DNA of 64,000 nt from Stenotrophomonas koreensis. GTDB taxonomy: Bacteria > Pseudomonadota > Gammaproteobacteria > Xanthomonadales > Xanthomonadaceae. Of the stretch, positions 28,907-37,243 are shown piece by piece. The position numbers and the translations under genes are program-made. The notes beneath the pieces are model-generated. The model had not been told where the DNA came from, made no database searches, and saw only the letters and a list, made by a program, of their open reading frames with translations. The stretch covers positions 62,001 through 126,000 of the forward strand of contig NZ_LDJH01000006.1 in the NCBI RefSeq assembly GCF_001431525.1, written 5' to 3'. The stretch's first letter is position 1. Every line of letters starts with the position of its first letter.

Positions 28907-29113
28907 ATGCCGAACGGTACCGTCAAGTGGTTCAACGACGCCAAGGGATTTGGCTTCATCTCTCCGGAGGATGGCAGCGCCGATGTGTTTGCGCACTTCT
29001 CCGCGATCAGTGCCAAGGGCTTTCGCTCGCTGCAGGAAGGCCAGCGCGTAAGCTATGACGTTGCCGAAGGCCCGAAGGGTGCCCAGGCTTCGAACATTAC
29101 CGTGATCGACTGA
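28907..29113 (+). CDS. cold-shock-domain protein (CspA family)
   Basis: A 68-residue single cold-shock domain that binds single-stranded RNA and DNA and melts mRNA structure. RNP1 (KGFGFI) and RNP2 (VFAHF) are complete. The size is typical of CspA proteins (about 67-70). The 88-base gap upstream contains an AT-rich 5' leader with AAAGG before the start. Whether it is cold-induced cannot be told from sequence, since the family also has constitutive members. A strong intrinsic terminator follows at once. Confidence 0.94.
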   Translation: MPNGTVKWFNDAKGFGFISPEDGSADVFAHFSAISAKGFRSLQEGQRVSYDVAEGPKGAQASNITVID

Positions 29114-29134
29114 TCCAGTCCGGTTTCACGAGAC

Positions 29135-29166
29135 AACCCCGTCTGGCGACAGACGGGGTTTTTTTT
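29135..29166 (+). terminator. intrinsic terminator of the csp gene
   Basis: Arms AACCCCGTCTG and CAGACGGGGTT with a GCGA loop are followed by eight T. This is a textbook rho-independent terminator. Confidence 0.95.
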
Positions 29167-29190
29167 CGGGCGTTGGCGGTGGGGGAACAG

Positions 29191-30435
29191 ATGCCGGTAA
29201 GCACGGTAGCCATCATCGGTTATGGCACGGCGGGACAAGCCTTGGCGGTACTGCTCGGGCGTAACGGTGTCGATGTGCAGGTGTTCGAGCAGGCCGGCGA
29301 GCCTGGCCCGGTAGGCGCGGGCTTCCTGCTGCAACCCAGCGGGCTGCAGGTGTTGTGGCAGATGGGACTGCTGGACCAGACGCTGCGCCATGGCGCGATC
29401 GTCAGCCGCTTGTTTGGCCAATCGGCCAGCGGCAAAACGGTGATGGACATCCGTTATGAGCAGCTGGACCGGCGTCTGTACGGGCTGGGCATGCAGCGTG
29501 GGGCCTTGTTCGAGCTGCTGGATGCGGCCTGGCAACCGCGGGGCCAGTTGCATGCCGGCACCCGCGTGGTCGAGGTTACGCCTGACCTGCGCCATATCCG
29601 AGACCAGCAGGGCCGCCACTACGGCCCGTTTGATCTGATCATCGCCGCTGACGGCGCCAACTCCTGCCTGCGCAGCGTGCCTGCCCCGGTCCGGCGTGAT
29701 CGTGCCTATCCCTGGGGCGCACGCTGGTGCCTGCTTGATGCTGCGCAGTGGGAGCATGGTGATCAATTGCGGCAGCGCTACAGCGGTACCCACAAGATGG
29801 CCGGGCTGTTGCCGGTGGGAACGCGGCCGGGGGATCCCCATGCCAAGCTCAGCTTCTTCTGGTCGCTGCGCAGTGATGCGCAGCAGGCATGGGAACAGCA
29901 GGCGTTGTCACACTGGAAACAGGAGCTGGCCCAGCTGTGGCCGGAGTGCGCCGGGCAGCTGCAGGAAATCTCCAGCCACGGGCAACTGCTGCGCGCCAAC
30001 TACCGTGATGCGGTGGTGCGTGCGTGGTCGCGCGGCAGGCTGGTGCTGGCCGGCGATGCGGCACACGCGATGAGCCCGCAGTTGGGGCAGGGGGTCAACA
30101 TGGCCTTGCTTGATGCCTGGACCCTGGCCGAGCAGCTGCTGCACACGCACGATGTCGATCAGGCGCTGGCCAGTTACCAGCGCATCCGTCGCTCGCATAT
30201 ACGCATCTACCAGTTCTGGAGCCGCTGGCTTACCCCGCTGTTCCAATCCGATCTGGACAGCCTGGCGGTGATGCGCGACCTGCTGCTGGGGCCTCTGGGA
30301 CATCTGCCACCAGGCAAGGGACACCTGCTGCGTGTGCTCAGCGGTACCCAGTCAGGTGTGCTGGGAAAACTGGCATTGGCCGATGAGTTCGTGCAGATCC
30401 TGCAGCAACACCGGGACAGGGTCGGGCCGGAATGA
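29191..30435 (+). CDS. FAD-dependent monooxygenase (PHBH/UbiH type)
   Basis: A 414-residue flavoprotein hydroxylase. The Rossmann FAD-binding start is VAIIGYGTAGQALAVLLGRNG with Glu at the strand-2 end (VFEQAG). The second FAD motif GDAAHAMSPQLGQGVNMALLDA (about residues 285-310) is that of aromatic-ring monooxygenases. The DG motif is at AADGANS. The substrate is unknown: the class includes ubiquinone, salicylate and antibiotic hydroxylases. Start 29191 has GGGGG 6 bases upstream; a GTG at 29173 is weaker. It stands alone, between a strong terminator and an opposite-strand gene. Confidence 0.88.
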   Translation: MPVSTVAIIGYGTAGQALAVLLGRNGVDVQVFEQAGEPGPVGAGFLLQPSGLQVLWQMGLLDQTLRHGAIVSRLFGQSASGKTVMDIRYEQLDRRLYGLGMQRGALFELLDAAWQPRGQLHAGTRVVEVTPDLRHIRDQQGRHYGPFDLIIAADGANSCLRSVPAPVRRDRAYPWGARWCLLDAAQWEHGDQLRQRYSGTHKMAGLLPVGTRPGDPHAKLSFFWSLRSDAQQAWEQQALSHWKQELAQLWPECAGQLQEISSHGQLLRANYRDAVVRAWSRGRLVLAGDAAHAMSPQLGQGVNMALLDAWTLAEQLLHTHDVDQALASYQRIRRSHIRIYQFWSRWLTPLFQSDLDSLAVMRDLLLGPLGHLPPGKGHLLRVLSGTQSGVLGKLALADEFVQILQQHRDRVGPE

Positions 30436-30462
30436 AAAACCGCCGTCATCGCTGACAGCGGT
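30434..30462 (-). terminator. intrinsic terminator of the first Ala-rich lipoprotein gene
   Basis: On the minus strand, 10-base arms with one wobble pair and a 4-base loop are followed by TTTTT. It lies about 23 bases beyond the stop at 30485 and overlaps the stop region of the convergent monooxygenase gene. Confidence 0.82.
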
Positions 30463-30484
30463 GTTGAGGCGGACAACCAAGCGC

Positions 30485-30913
30485 TCAGGGATTGTCGTCA
30501 GCAGCCTGTTTGGCCTTGTCGGCAGTCTGCTGCGCCTTGTCGGCGACAGTCTGTGCGGCGTTGGCCGTGCCCTGCGCCGCCTTGGCGGCCGCATCGCGGA
30601 CGGCATCGCCTGCTTCATGCGCCGCTTGCTGGGTATGCGCGGCAGCATTATCCAACGCGTTCTCCGTCTTGCTCTCTGCGTTGTGCAGGGCCTGCTCGGT
30701 GTTGGCAGCGGCATTGTCCAGTGCCTGTTCGGTGTTGGCCGCCGCTTCGCGGGTCGCCTGCGCAGCGCGTTCTGCCGCATCGCGGGTCGCTGCGGCAGCA
30801 TCGTCACCGGCAGCTTCAATACGGTCGGCTGCCTGCTCGGCTTCCGGCTTGTTGCAGGCGGTCAGGCCCAGCGCAAAGGTGGCGGCAAACAGCAGGGTAG
30901 TGGTGTGCTTCAT
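30485..30913 (-). CDS. Ala-rich lipoprotein with 11-residue repeats
   Basis: A 142-residue lipoprotein: positive N-terminus, hydrophobic stretch and lipobox LTAC (Cys at about residue 20). The mature part is extremely Ala-rich and is built of consecutive 11-residue units such as AANTEQALDNA, AANTEQALHNA, ESKTENALDNA and AAHTQQAAHEA, continuing to the end. An 11-residue period fits right-handed coiled coils and resembles group-3 LEA desiccation proteins. Function is not known; a periplasmic structural or stress role is plausible. It is the first of three similar genes in a row on this strand. Start 30913 is chosen because it gives a clean lipoprotein signal; an ATG 33 bases upstream does not. 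All three have their own hairpin. Confidence 0.82.
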   Translation of the reverse strand: MKHTTTLLFAATFALGLTACNKPEAEQAADRIEAAGDDAAAATRDAAERAAQATREAAANTEQALDNAAANTEQALHNAESKTENALDNAAAHTQQAAHEAGDAVRDAAAKAAQGTANAAQTVADKAQQTADKAKQAADDNP

Positions 30914-30964
30914 GACGATGCCTCGATGAAGGGATGGAACAAACAAAGACAGGACACGTAAAGC

Positions 30965-30990
30965 GGCCGCCGGAATGGCTCCCGGCGGCC
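30965..30990 (-). terminator. hairpin after the second Ala-rich lipoprotein gene
   Basis: Perfect 9-base arms (GGCCGCCGG and complement) around an 8-base loop lie 20 bases beyond the stop at 31010. The following tract is GCTTTA, so only weakly U-rich. Confidence 0.6.
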
Positions 30991-31009
30991 GTTGTTGTCG
31001 GAAGCGCTG

Positions 31010-31351
31010 TTACGGCTTGGCTTCTTCGGCGGCGCTCTTGGCTTCCTTGGCAACATCCTCGGCAGCCTGTGCGGCGTCCTTGGCGGCATCGGCGGCATCA
31101 GCCGTGGTCGCGGCAGCGGCCTGCTGGGCCTGATCCAACGCATGATCAGCCGCATTGTGCGCAGTATCGGCTGCGTTCTGGGCTACTTCTGCGGTGGCAG
31201 CACCCTCGGCCTTGAGTTCATCAGCGGTCTGCTGGGCTTCATTGGCAACTTCGCGAGCATCGGCAGCTGCTTCGGCAGCACGATCCTGTTTGGAGCAGGC
31301 AGCCAGGCCCAGGGCGATAAAACCGATCAGTGCGATGTTAAGGGTCTTCAT
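31010..31351 (-). CDS. Ala-rich helical lipoprotein
   Basis: A 113-residue lipoprotein with signal MKTLNIALIGFIALGLAAC and lipobox LAAC (Cys19). The mature part is nearly all Ala with regularly spaced Asp, Glu, Gln and Lys and predicts as one long helix, similar in character to the neighbours at 30485 and 31504. The repeat period is less regular than in the first. The function is unknown; an anchor on the inner leaflet of the outer membrane with an extended helix, Lpp-like in principle, is possible. No cell-wall attachment Lys is at the C-terminus (it ends in KP). Confidence 0.78.
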   Translation of the reverse strand: MKTLNIALIGFIALGLAACSKQDRAAEAAADAREVANEAQQTADELKAEGAATAEVAQNAADTAHNAADHALDQAQQAAAATTADAADAAKDAAQAAEDVAKEAKSAAEEAKP

Positions 31352-31432
31352 TGCATCTCCAAATGGTGGGTGGGACGGGTTCGCATCCTAGGCAGGTGCA
31401 CATTCAGAAGATGTCAAAGCAATGACCCGGGC

Positions 31433-31463
31433 AAAAAAAAACCGCCGACCATTGGTCGACGGT
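31433..31463 (-). terminator. intrinsic terminator of the third Ala-rich lipoprotein gene
   Basis: On the minus strand, 10-base arms with one wobble pair are followed by nine T. It lies about 40 bases beyond the stop at 31504. Confidence 0.88.
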
Positions 31464-31503
31464 TCATGCTTTGTTTGTCGCCAGCCAGTGGCTGGCGGAC
31501 AAA

Positions 31504-31770
31504 TCAGGCAGCCGGGGCTTCTTCAGCAGCCGGAGCAGCAGCTTCTTCGCCTTCAGCAGCCGGAGCAGCGGCGTCGGTGCCTTCAGCAGCCGGAGCAGCG
31601 GCGTCGGCAGCGGTGGCTTCTTCAGCAACCGGAGCTTCCGGAGCAGCGACTTCGGTGGTGGCTTCAGCGGCCGGGGCTTCGACGGCGGCGACTTCAGCGG
31701 TTTCCTGCTTGGCGCAGGCGGTCAGGGCCAGGCCCAGGGCCAGGGCGATCAGCAGCTTGTTGATGCTCAT
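31504..31770 (-). CDS. Ala/Pro/Glu-rich lipoprotein
   Basis: An 88-residue lipoprotein with signal sequence MSINKLLIALALGLALTAC (lipobox LTAC). The mature part has low complexity: Ala, Pro and Glu dominate in 10-residue repeats of the type AAAPAAEGxx. An ATG at 31770 gives the clean signal; the longer frame to 31899 has no signal. It is probably unstructured and acidic. Within the gene three 30-bp DNA repeat units (31521-31610) encode the peptide repeats, so repeat number may vary between strains. It resembles its two neighbours in size and signal but not in mature sequence detail. Confidence 0.75.
   Translation of the reverse strand: MSINKLLIALALGLALTACAKQETAEVAAVEAPAAEATTEVAAPEAPVAEEATAADAAAPAAEGTDAAAPAAEGEEAAAPAAEEAPAA
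31521..31610. repeat. three 30-bp tandem units inside the third lipoprotein gene
   Basis: Three successive 30-base units begin with CTTCAGCAGCCGGAGCAGC. The second and third differ only in their last few bases, the first diverges more. Each encodes 10 residues. Confidence 0.85.
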
Positions 31771-31895
31771 GTGAGTATTCCTTGAGTGGTTTGGTGGGGC
31801 TGCGCGATTTCGCGCGGCGTAGACAATGATGACGAGGCTGATTCGAGAGTCAAGCGCCCCCCTATTCATTTTTTGAGGTTTGCTGCAATTTCCAA

Positions 31896-33071
31896 TCAAA
31901 TCAACTCGATGGCAAGCGCGGTGGCCTCGCCGCCGCCAATGCAGAGCGATGCAACGCCACGCTTGAGGCCTCGGTTGCGCAAAGCATTGACCAGGGTCAC
32001 AACCAGACGGGCGCCGGAAGCACCGATCGGATGGCCCAATGCACAGGCACCCCCGTTGACATTGACCCTGGCCGGATCCAGGCCAAGCTGTTTGACTGGC
32101 GCCATCGCAACAACGGCAAAGGCTTCGTTGATCTCGAACAGGTCAACATCGGCAACATTCCAGCCGGCTTTGGCCAAAACGCTTTCGATCGCGGCGATCG
32201 GGGCGGTGGTGAACCACTCCGGCTCCTGCGAGTGGGTGGCGTGGGCCACCACCCGCGCCAGCGGCGCAATGCCCTGGGCGGCGGCGGTATCGGCCGACAT
32301 CAGGACCAGCGCGGCGGCACCATCGGAAATCGATGACGAGCTGGCGGCGGTGATCGTGCCGTCCTTCTTGAAGGCCGGACGCAGTGTCGGGATCTTGCCG
32401 ATGTCGCTCCTGCCCGGCTGCTCGTCGACGCTGAGCTGCACCTCGCCCTTGCGGCTGGCCACGGTGACCGGCGTGATTTCATCGGCGAAGGCACCGCTGG
32501 CGGCAGCGGCCTGCGCGCGCTGGACCGACTGGATCGCCCACGCATCCTGGTCTTCGCGGCTGAAGCCGTACTTGCTGACGCAATCTTCGCCAAACACGCC
32601 CATCGGCTGGCCGTCATAGGCATTGGTCAGGCCGTCGAAGGCCATGTGGTCCACTGCCTGGAAATTGCCGTAACGGTTGCCGCTGCGTGAGTTGGGAAGC
32701 ATGTGCGGTGCATTGGACATCGATTCCATGCCACCGGCGACCACAACCTTGGCCGAGCCGGCGGCAATCAGGTCGGCGCCCAGCATGATCGCCTTCATGC
32801 CCGAGCCGCAGACCTTGTTGATGGTGGTGGCACCGGCCGACAGCGGCAGCCCGGCAGCAATGGCTGCCTGGCGGGCCGGTGCCTGGCCGAGGTTGGCCGG
32901 CAGGACGCAGCCCATGATCACTTCATCGACCTGCGCGGCAGGCAACTGGCTTTGTTCGACGGCGGCGGCAATCGCGGCAGCGCCGAGAGTGGTGGCAGGA
33001 ACGCCATTGAACTGGCCCAGGAACGAACCGATGGCAGTGCGCTTGGCGGCGGTGATGACGATTTGGGTCAT
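31896..33071 (-). CDS. acetyl-CoA C-acetyltransferase (thiolase)
   Basis: A 391-residue thiolase of the AtoB/PhaA type. Cys88 in NKVCGSGMKA is the acyl-carrying nucleophile. His in GGACALGHPIGASGAR and the second Cys in SLCIGGGEATA complete the active site. It condenses two acetyl-CoA to acetoacetyl-CoA or runs in reverse. The ATG at 33071 starts the canonical MTQIVITAAKRT; the upstream frame adds a non-homologous extension. The neighbours are not lipid genes, so a role in acetoacetate or PHB metabolism, or as thiolase for the FadB-like enzyme, cannot be decided. A PHB depolymerase-like gene at 47174 is thematically linked but distant. Confidence 0.93.
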   Translation of the reverse strand: MTQIVITAAKRTAIGSFLGQFNGVPATTLGAAAIAAAVEQSQLPAAQVDEVIMGCVLPANLGQAPARQAAIAAGLPLSAGATTINKVCGSGMKAIMLGADLIAAGSAKVVVAGGMESMSNAPHMLPNSRSGNRYGNFQAVDHMAFDGLTNAYDGQPMGVFGEDCVSKYGFSREDQDAWAIQSVQRAQAAAASGAFADEITPVTVASRKGEVQLSVDEQPGRSDIGKIPTLRPAFKKDGTITAASSSSISDGAAALVLMSADTAAAQGIAPLARVVAHATHSQEPEWFTTAPIAAIESVLAKAGWNVADVDLFEINEAFAVVAMAPVKQLGLDPARVNVNGGACALGHPIGASGARLVVTLVNALRNRGLKRGVASLCIGGGEATALAIELI

Positions 33072-33258
33072 TGCGATGTTTCCGTGGAAAGAGCTATCGA
33101 AAGATGGTGAAGCCGGGAGCCGGGCCGGGCCATTGGACCAACGGTACATCCCTGCCAAATTCGGCAAAGATCACGCAGTATAGGCAGTATCTGGACCGCT
33201 GCATCCTAGCCTGATGCGGGGGGCGACCGAATCGGTTGTCAATACCTGGGGAGAGGTA

Positions 33259-36063
33259 ATGAAAGTGCATCACAATGTCCCGTTGGCGCTGCTGGCTGGC
33301 AGCCTGGGCCTGGTGTTGTCGGCCTGTGGCGGAGGGGGCGGAGGCACCCGGCCTGATCCACCGCCGGCTCCGGCACCGGTTCCGCCCCCGGCGCCGCCCT
33401 CTCCGCCGCCGGCAAGCTATCCACAACCGGACTTCGACGCCCACCTGGCACTGACCGGGGCGCAGGCGGCCCGTGCTGCGGGGCTGACCGGCGCGGGGAT
33501 CCGGATCGGCATCATTGATTCGGGGGTCAACCGCAACCATCCGGCGCTGGCCGGTCGCGTGCTGGCCAACTACACCTACCTGAACCCGAATACCAACAAC
33601 CTGCGGGTCGATGATGTGGTCGGCCACGGTACGGTGGTCGCGCAGCTGGCCGCCGGCAATGCGGTGGCCAGTTGGCCGGGCGGGATTGCCCCCGGAGCGG
33701 GCGTGCTGTCGGCACGCATCATTGCCGACAAGGCGCCGGTCGACGATGGCTCGGGGCAGGGCAACGAGGTCAACGGTGCGCTGGGCCTGCTCGGTGTGCA
33801 CAACGATCTGATTGCCGCCGGCATGCGGATCATGAACAACTCCTGGGGTGGCCTGTACTGGAACAACAGCAGTGCCACCGCGGCGATTGCCAGCGAGTAC
33901 CGGCCGTTCATCGCCAACAACGATGGCCTGGTGGTGTTTGCCGCTGGCAATGAAGGGCGTGCCGACCCCACGGACATGGCGGCCCTGCCCAGCCAGCCCG
34001 GCTCGCTGGGCAGCCTGCCGGCTGCCGATCTGGAGCGTGGCTGGCTGACGGTGGCGGCGCTGGATACCGCCAGCCCCACCCAGCTGGCCAGCTATTCCAA
34101 TGCCTGTGGACTGGCCGCCCGTTACTGCCTGGTCGCACCGGGCACGGCGGTGTACGTCGACCCCAAGGCCACCAGTGCCACGGCACCGGATTACTACTAC
34201 GGGCGTGGCACTTCCTACGCCGCGCCGCTGGTGTCTGGTGCGGCCGCCCTGGTATGGGAGGCGTTCCCGTATTTTTCCAACGATGCGGTGCGCCAGACCC
34301 TGCTGGGTACAGCCACCGATCTGGGCAGCCCCGGCGTGGATGCGGTGTTTGGCAATGGCCTGCTCAACATCGCCGCGGCGATCAAGGGGCCGCAGCGTCT
34401 GGATTTCGGCGAACTGGCCGTGGACATGCGCGGGCAGGTTTCCGAATGGGGCAATCCGTTGTCCGGTACTGGTGGCCTGACCGTCAGCGGTGACGGTCAT
34501 CTGCGTCTGGGCGCCGACCAGCACAGCTACAGCGGCCGTACCCAGGTGCTCGGAGGCACCCTGGAAGCCACCGCACTGGGCAACACGGCGGTGACCATCA
34601 GCCAGCCCGGACGGCTGCTGATCGGAGAGTCGGTCGGCGGCTCGGTCGACAACCGCGGCAGCCTGCACCTGCACCCGGCCGGCAGTGGCGTGGTACAGGT
34701 CGGCGGGGACTACCAGCATGGCAGCAACGCGGTGCTGATCCTGCAGGCCGGCGACCGGCTGGAGGTGGCCGGCACGGCCACGCTGCAGGGCGGTGCGGTC
34801 AGCGTTACCGGCAAGCGCGATTACGTCAGCCTGGGCCAGAGCTATGACATCGTCCGCGCCGGCGGCGGTGTGGCGGGGCAATTTGCCGCACTCACCGCAC
34901 CGGCTTCGACCGTGTTCATCGATGGCCGCCTGGATTACCGCGCCGATGCCGTCAGCCTGACCCTGAACCGCCTGGATGTGACGGCCACCGCGATGGCGCT
35001 GGGCACGATCACGCCGGCCAGTCTCGGCTCGGCGCAACGCCTGGAGGCTGCCTTCAAACGCCTGGACGGGGCCGGCAGCGATGTCGTGATCCCCGATGGT
35101 TTCGTGCGTGCGGCCGGCGATATCCAGGCCATCACCAGCACCGGCGCAGCCGCGCAGACCCTGGACAGCCTGTCCGGCGACCTGCACGGGCAGGCGCTGG
35201 CCGCCAGCATCGAGCTGATCGGCAATGACCGTCGTGCACTGGCAGGGCAGGTCGCCACGCAACAGGGGCAGGGCAGCTGGCGGTTGCAACCGGCGCAGCG
35301 CCAGGGCAACGGCCAGCTTGGCAGCGGCTGGCAGGCCAGCGGCTGGCTGCAGGGCCACGGTGTGGCGTTGACCAGCGGGCTGCAGGTGGGCCTGGCGTTC
35401 GGGCAAAGCCGGCTCAATGCAGTGGATCAACGCGACCGGGGCCAGGATCGGCAGACCCAGGCGCACCTGTGGCTGGCGGGTCAGCACGGTGACCGTCATT
35501 GGCTGGCAACGGCTGCCAGTGGCCGGGTGGACCGGCGTATCGACCGCCGCCTGCAGCTGGGCAGCCAGGTGCTGGATGCGCAGGCACGCTATGACGCCGA
35601 CCTGCACAGCGTGGCACTGGAGGCGGGCCAGCGCTGGCAGCATGGCCGTTGGCAGTGGCAACCCTGGTTGGGCACGGCCTGGGAGCAGGTCCGCAGCCGT
35701 GGTTTTACGGAAGCCGATACGGTCGGGCTGGGCCTGCAGGCCACGGCACTGGATGCCCGGAGACTGACCGCCAGTGCCGGTCTGCGCACCGGTGCCCAGC
35801 TGGCAGGCTGGCAACTGGATGCCCAGCTGCAATGGCAGCAGGTGCTCAAGGCCCGGGGGCTGGACTGGCAGGCGCGCTACCGCGTCGTGGATGCATGGTC
35901 GGCGCTGGATACCGCGGCGTTGCGGCAGTCACAGGGGCTGGTCGGGGTGGAGCTGGCACGCCCGTTTGCCGGTTGGGGCTGGCTGTCGCTGGGTCTGGAA
36001 CATCGCCTGGGAGGCTGGGCCGACGGTCACGCGGCGCATCTTTCCTGGCACAGCCGCTTCTGA
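33259..36063 (+). CDS. subtilisin-like autotransporter serine protease with lipobox
   Basis: A 934-residue type Va secreted protease. The N-terminus has a signal peptide with lipobox LSAC (Cys23) followed by poly-Gly and a Pro-rich linker, as in the surface-tethered NalP/SphB1 group. An S8 domain holds Asp87 (GIIDSGV), His123 (GHGTVVA) and Ser319 (GTSYAAP). Next come an autotransporter-associated strand repeat (GGLTVSGDGHLRLGA, then YSGRTQVLGGTLEA) and a passenger stem. A C-terminal beta-barrel of about 270 residues ends in Phe (WHSRF). GGGGAGAGG lies just before the ATG at 33259, making it the clear start over 33214. It probably cleaves surface proteins or degrades environmental protein. It stands alone; promoters and targets are not evident. 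Confidence 0.92.
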   Translation: MKVHHNVPLALLAGSLGLVLSACGGGGGGTRPDPPPAPAPVPPPAPPSPPPASYPQPDFDAHLALTGAQAARAAGLTGAGIRIGIIDSGVNRNHPALAGRVLANYTYLNPNTNNLRVDDVVGHGTVVAQLAAGNAVASWPGGIAPGAGVLSARIIADKAPVDDGSGQGNEVNGALGLLGVHNDLIAAGMRIMNNSWGGLYWNNSSATAAIASEYRPFIANNDGLVVFAAGNEGRADPTDMAALPSQPGSLGSLPAADLERGWLTVAALDTASPTQLASYSNACGLAARYCLVAPGTAVYVDPKATSATAPDYYYGRGTSYAAPLVSGAAALVWEAFPYFSNDAVRQTLLGTATDLGSPGVDAVFGNGLLNIAAAIKGPQRLDFGELAVDMRGQVSEWGNPLSGTGGLTVSGDGHLRLGADQHSYSGRTQVLGGTLEATALGNTAVTISQPGRLLIGESVGGSVDNRGSLHLHPAGSGVVQVGGDYQHGSNAVLILQAGDRLEVAGTATLQGGAVSVTGKRDYVSLGQSYDIVRAGGGVAGQFAALTAPASTVFIDGRLDYRADAVSLTLNRLDVTATAMALGTITPASLGSAQRLEAAFKRLDGAGSDVVIPDGFVRAAGDIQAITSTGAAAQTLDSLSGDLHGQALAASIELIGNDRRALAGQVATQQGQGSWRLQPAQRQGNGQLGSGWQASGWLQGHGVALTSGLQVGLAFGQSRLNAVDQRDRGQDRQTQAHLWLAGQHGDRHWLATAASGRVDRRIDRRLQLGSQVLDAQARYDADLHSVALEAGQRWQHGRWQWQPWLGTAWEQVRSRGFTEADTVGLGLQATALDARRLTASAGLRTGAQLAGWQLDAQLQWQQVLKARGLDWQARYRVVDAWSALDTAALRQSQGLVGVELARPFAGWGWLSLGLEHRLGGWADGHAAHLSWHSRF

Positions 36064-36107
36064 GCGGTGACCGTCGGGCGGCCATCGGCTGTCCCGGGGA
36101 GCTCCGC

Positions 36108-36129
36108 CCGGCCCGCGATGGCGGGCCGG
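36108..36129. terminator. hairpin between convergent genes
   Basis: Perfect 9-base arms (CCGGCCCGC and complement) with a GATG loop lie between the autotransporter stop and the dehydrogenase stop. No U tract is present on either side, so function is inferred from position. Confidence 0.5.
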
Positions 36130-36145
36130 AGCCGCCGGCAGCGGC

Positions 36146-37243
36146 TTACTCGCCACGCAGCCGGCTCATCCGCGGGGTAGCACGGCCCAGCGGCAGTTTC
36201 AGCTTGCCGATCGCAGCCAGGCGCTGCTCGGCGATCCGGTCGGCAGCCTGTTGCGGGGTGCAGCCGTGCTGCTCGGCGTGGTCGAACACCTTGCCCAGGT
36301 TGCTGTGGATGGAGCGGATCAGGCGCATCGCACGCTCGCGGTTGTAGCCATCCAGCTCCAGTGACACGTTCATCACCCCGCCGGCGTTGACCACGTAATC
36401 GGGGGCATACAGGATGCCGCGCCCGGCCAGGATCTGCCCGGCCTGGGCATCGCCGAGCTGGTTGTTGGCGGTGCCGCAGACCATCTGCACCTGCAGCCGG
36501 GCCACGCTGTCGGCAGTGAGCGCCGCTTCGTGGCCACAGGGGCAGAACAGGTCGGCCGGGGTGTCCAGCAGTTGTTCCGGATCGACCGCAGTGGCGCCGA
36601 ACTCATTGACCGCACGCGCCACCCGTGCCGGGTCCAGGTCGCTGACCAGCAGGGTCGCGCCGTGGTCGCGCAGCAGCTTGGTCAGTTCCATGCCGATGTG
36701 GCCCAGGCCCTGGATGGCGATGCGCAGCCGCGACAGGTCCTCATGGCCCAGGCGCCGTGCACAGGTCGCGCGCATGCCCTGCAGCGCGCCATAGGCGGTG
36801 AACGGGGCCGGATCACCGGAGCCGCCATGGGCCTGGTGCACGCCGGTGACAAACGCGCTTTCCAGGTAGATGTGCTCCATGTCGGTGACATCGGTGCCGA
36901 CATCCTCGGCGGTGATGTAGCGTCCGCCCAGCGCATCGACATAGCGCCCGAAGGCGCGGAACAGCACCTCGGTCTTGTCGGTTTTCGGGTCGCCGATGAT
37001 CACCGCCTTGCCGCCACCGACATTGAGCCCGGCCATTGCATTTTTGTAGGTCATGGTCCGGCTGAGCTTGAGCACATCATCCAGTGCCTCGGCCTCGGTG
37101 GCATACGCGCGCATGCGTACCCCTCCCAGGGCCGGCCCCAGGGTGGTGTTGTGCAGGGCGATGATGGCGCGCAGCCCCGCATCGGGGTTGTGGCAGAAAA
37201 CCACCTGTTCGTGGCCAGCGCTGCTCAGGATGTCGAAGATCAT
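36146..37243 (-). CDS. Glu/Leu/Phe/Val dehydrogenase, leucine-dehydrogenase type
   Basis: A 365-residue NAD-dependent amino-acid dehydrogenase. The substrate-binding segment TYKNAMAGLNVGGGKAVIIGDP contains the catalytic Lys and Gly-rich loop; GPALGGVRM and ITAEDVGTDVTDM follow the leucine dehydrogenase pattern, and the NAD-binding IQGLGHIGMELTKLLRDHG is Rossmann. It deaminates leucine and other branched or aromatic amino acids, or works in reverse. Family length is 350-370. The ATG at 37243 begins the conserved N-terminus (MIFDILSSAGHEQVVF); the upstream frame adds non-homologous sequence. An azlCD branched-chain amino-acid exporter gene pair lies 21 kb away. A hairpin separates it from the convergent autotransporter. 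Confidence 0.9.
   Translation of the reverse strand: MIFDILSSAGHEQVVFCHNPDAGLRAIIALHNTTLGPALGGVRMRAYATEAEALDDVLKLSRTMTYKNAMAGLNVGGGKAVIIGDPKTDKTEVLFRAFGRYVDALGGRYITAEDVGTDVTDMEHIYLESAFVTGVHQAHGGSGDPAPFTAYGALQGMRATCARRLGHEDLSRLRIAIQGLGHIGMELTKLLRDHGATLLVSDLDPARVARAVNEFGATAVDPEQLLDTPADLFCPCGHEAALTADSVARLQVQMVCGTANNQLGDAQAGQILAGRGILYAPDYVVNAGGVMNVSLELDGYNRERAMRLIRSIHSNLGKVFDHAEQHGCTPQQAADRIAEQRLAAIGKLKLPLGRATPRMSRLRGE

Noticed and set aside
33094..35832. A 912-residue minus-strand frame
   Set aside because: It is antisense to the autotransporter gene, which has the catalytic triad, signal and barrel. Long antisense frames are common in GC-rich DNA.
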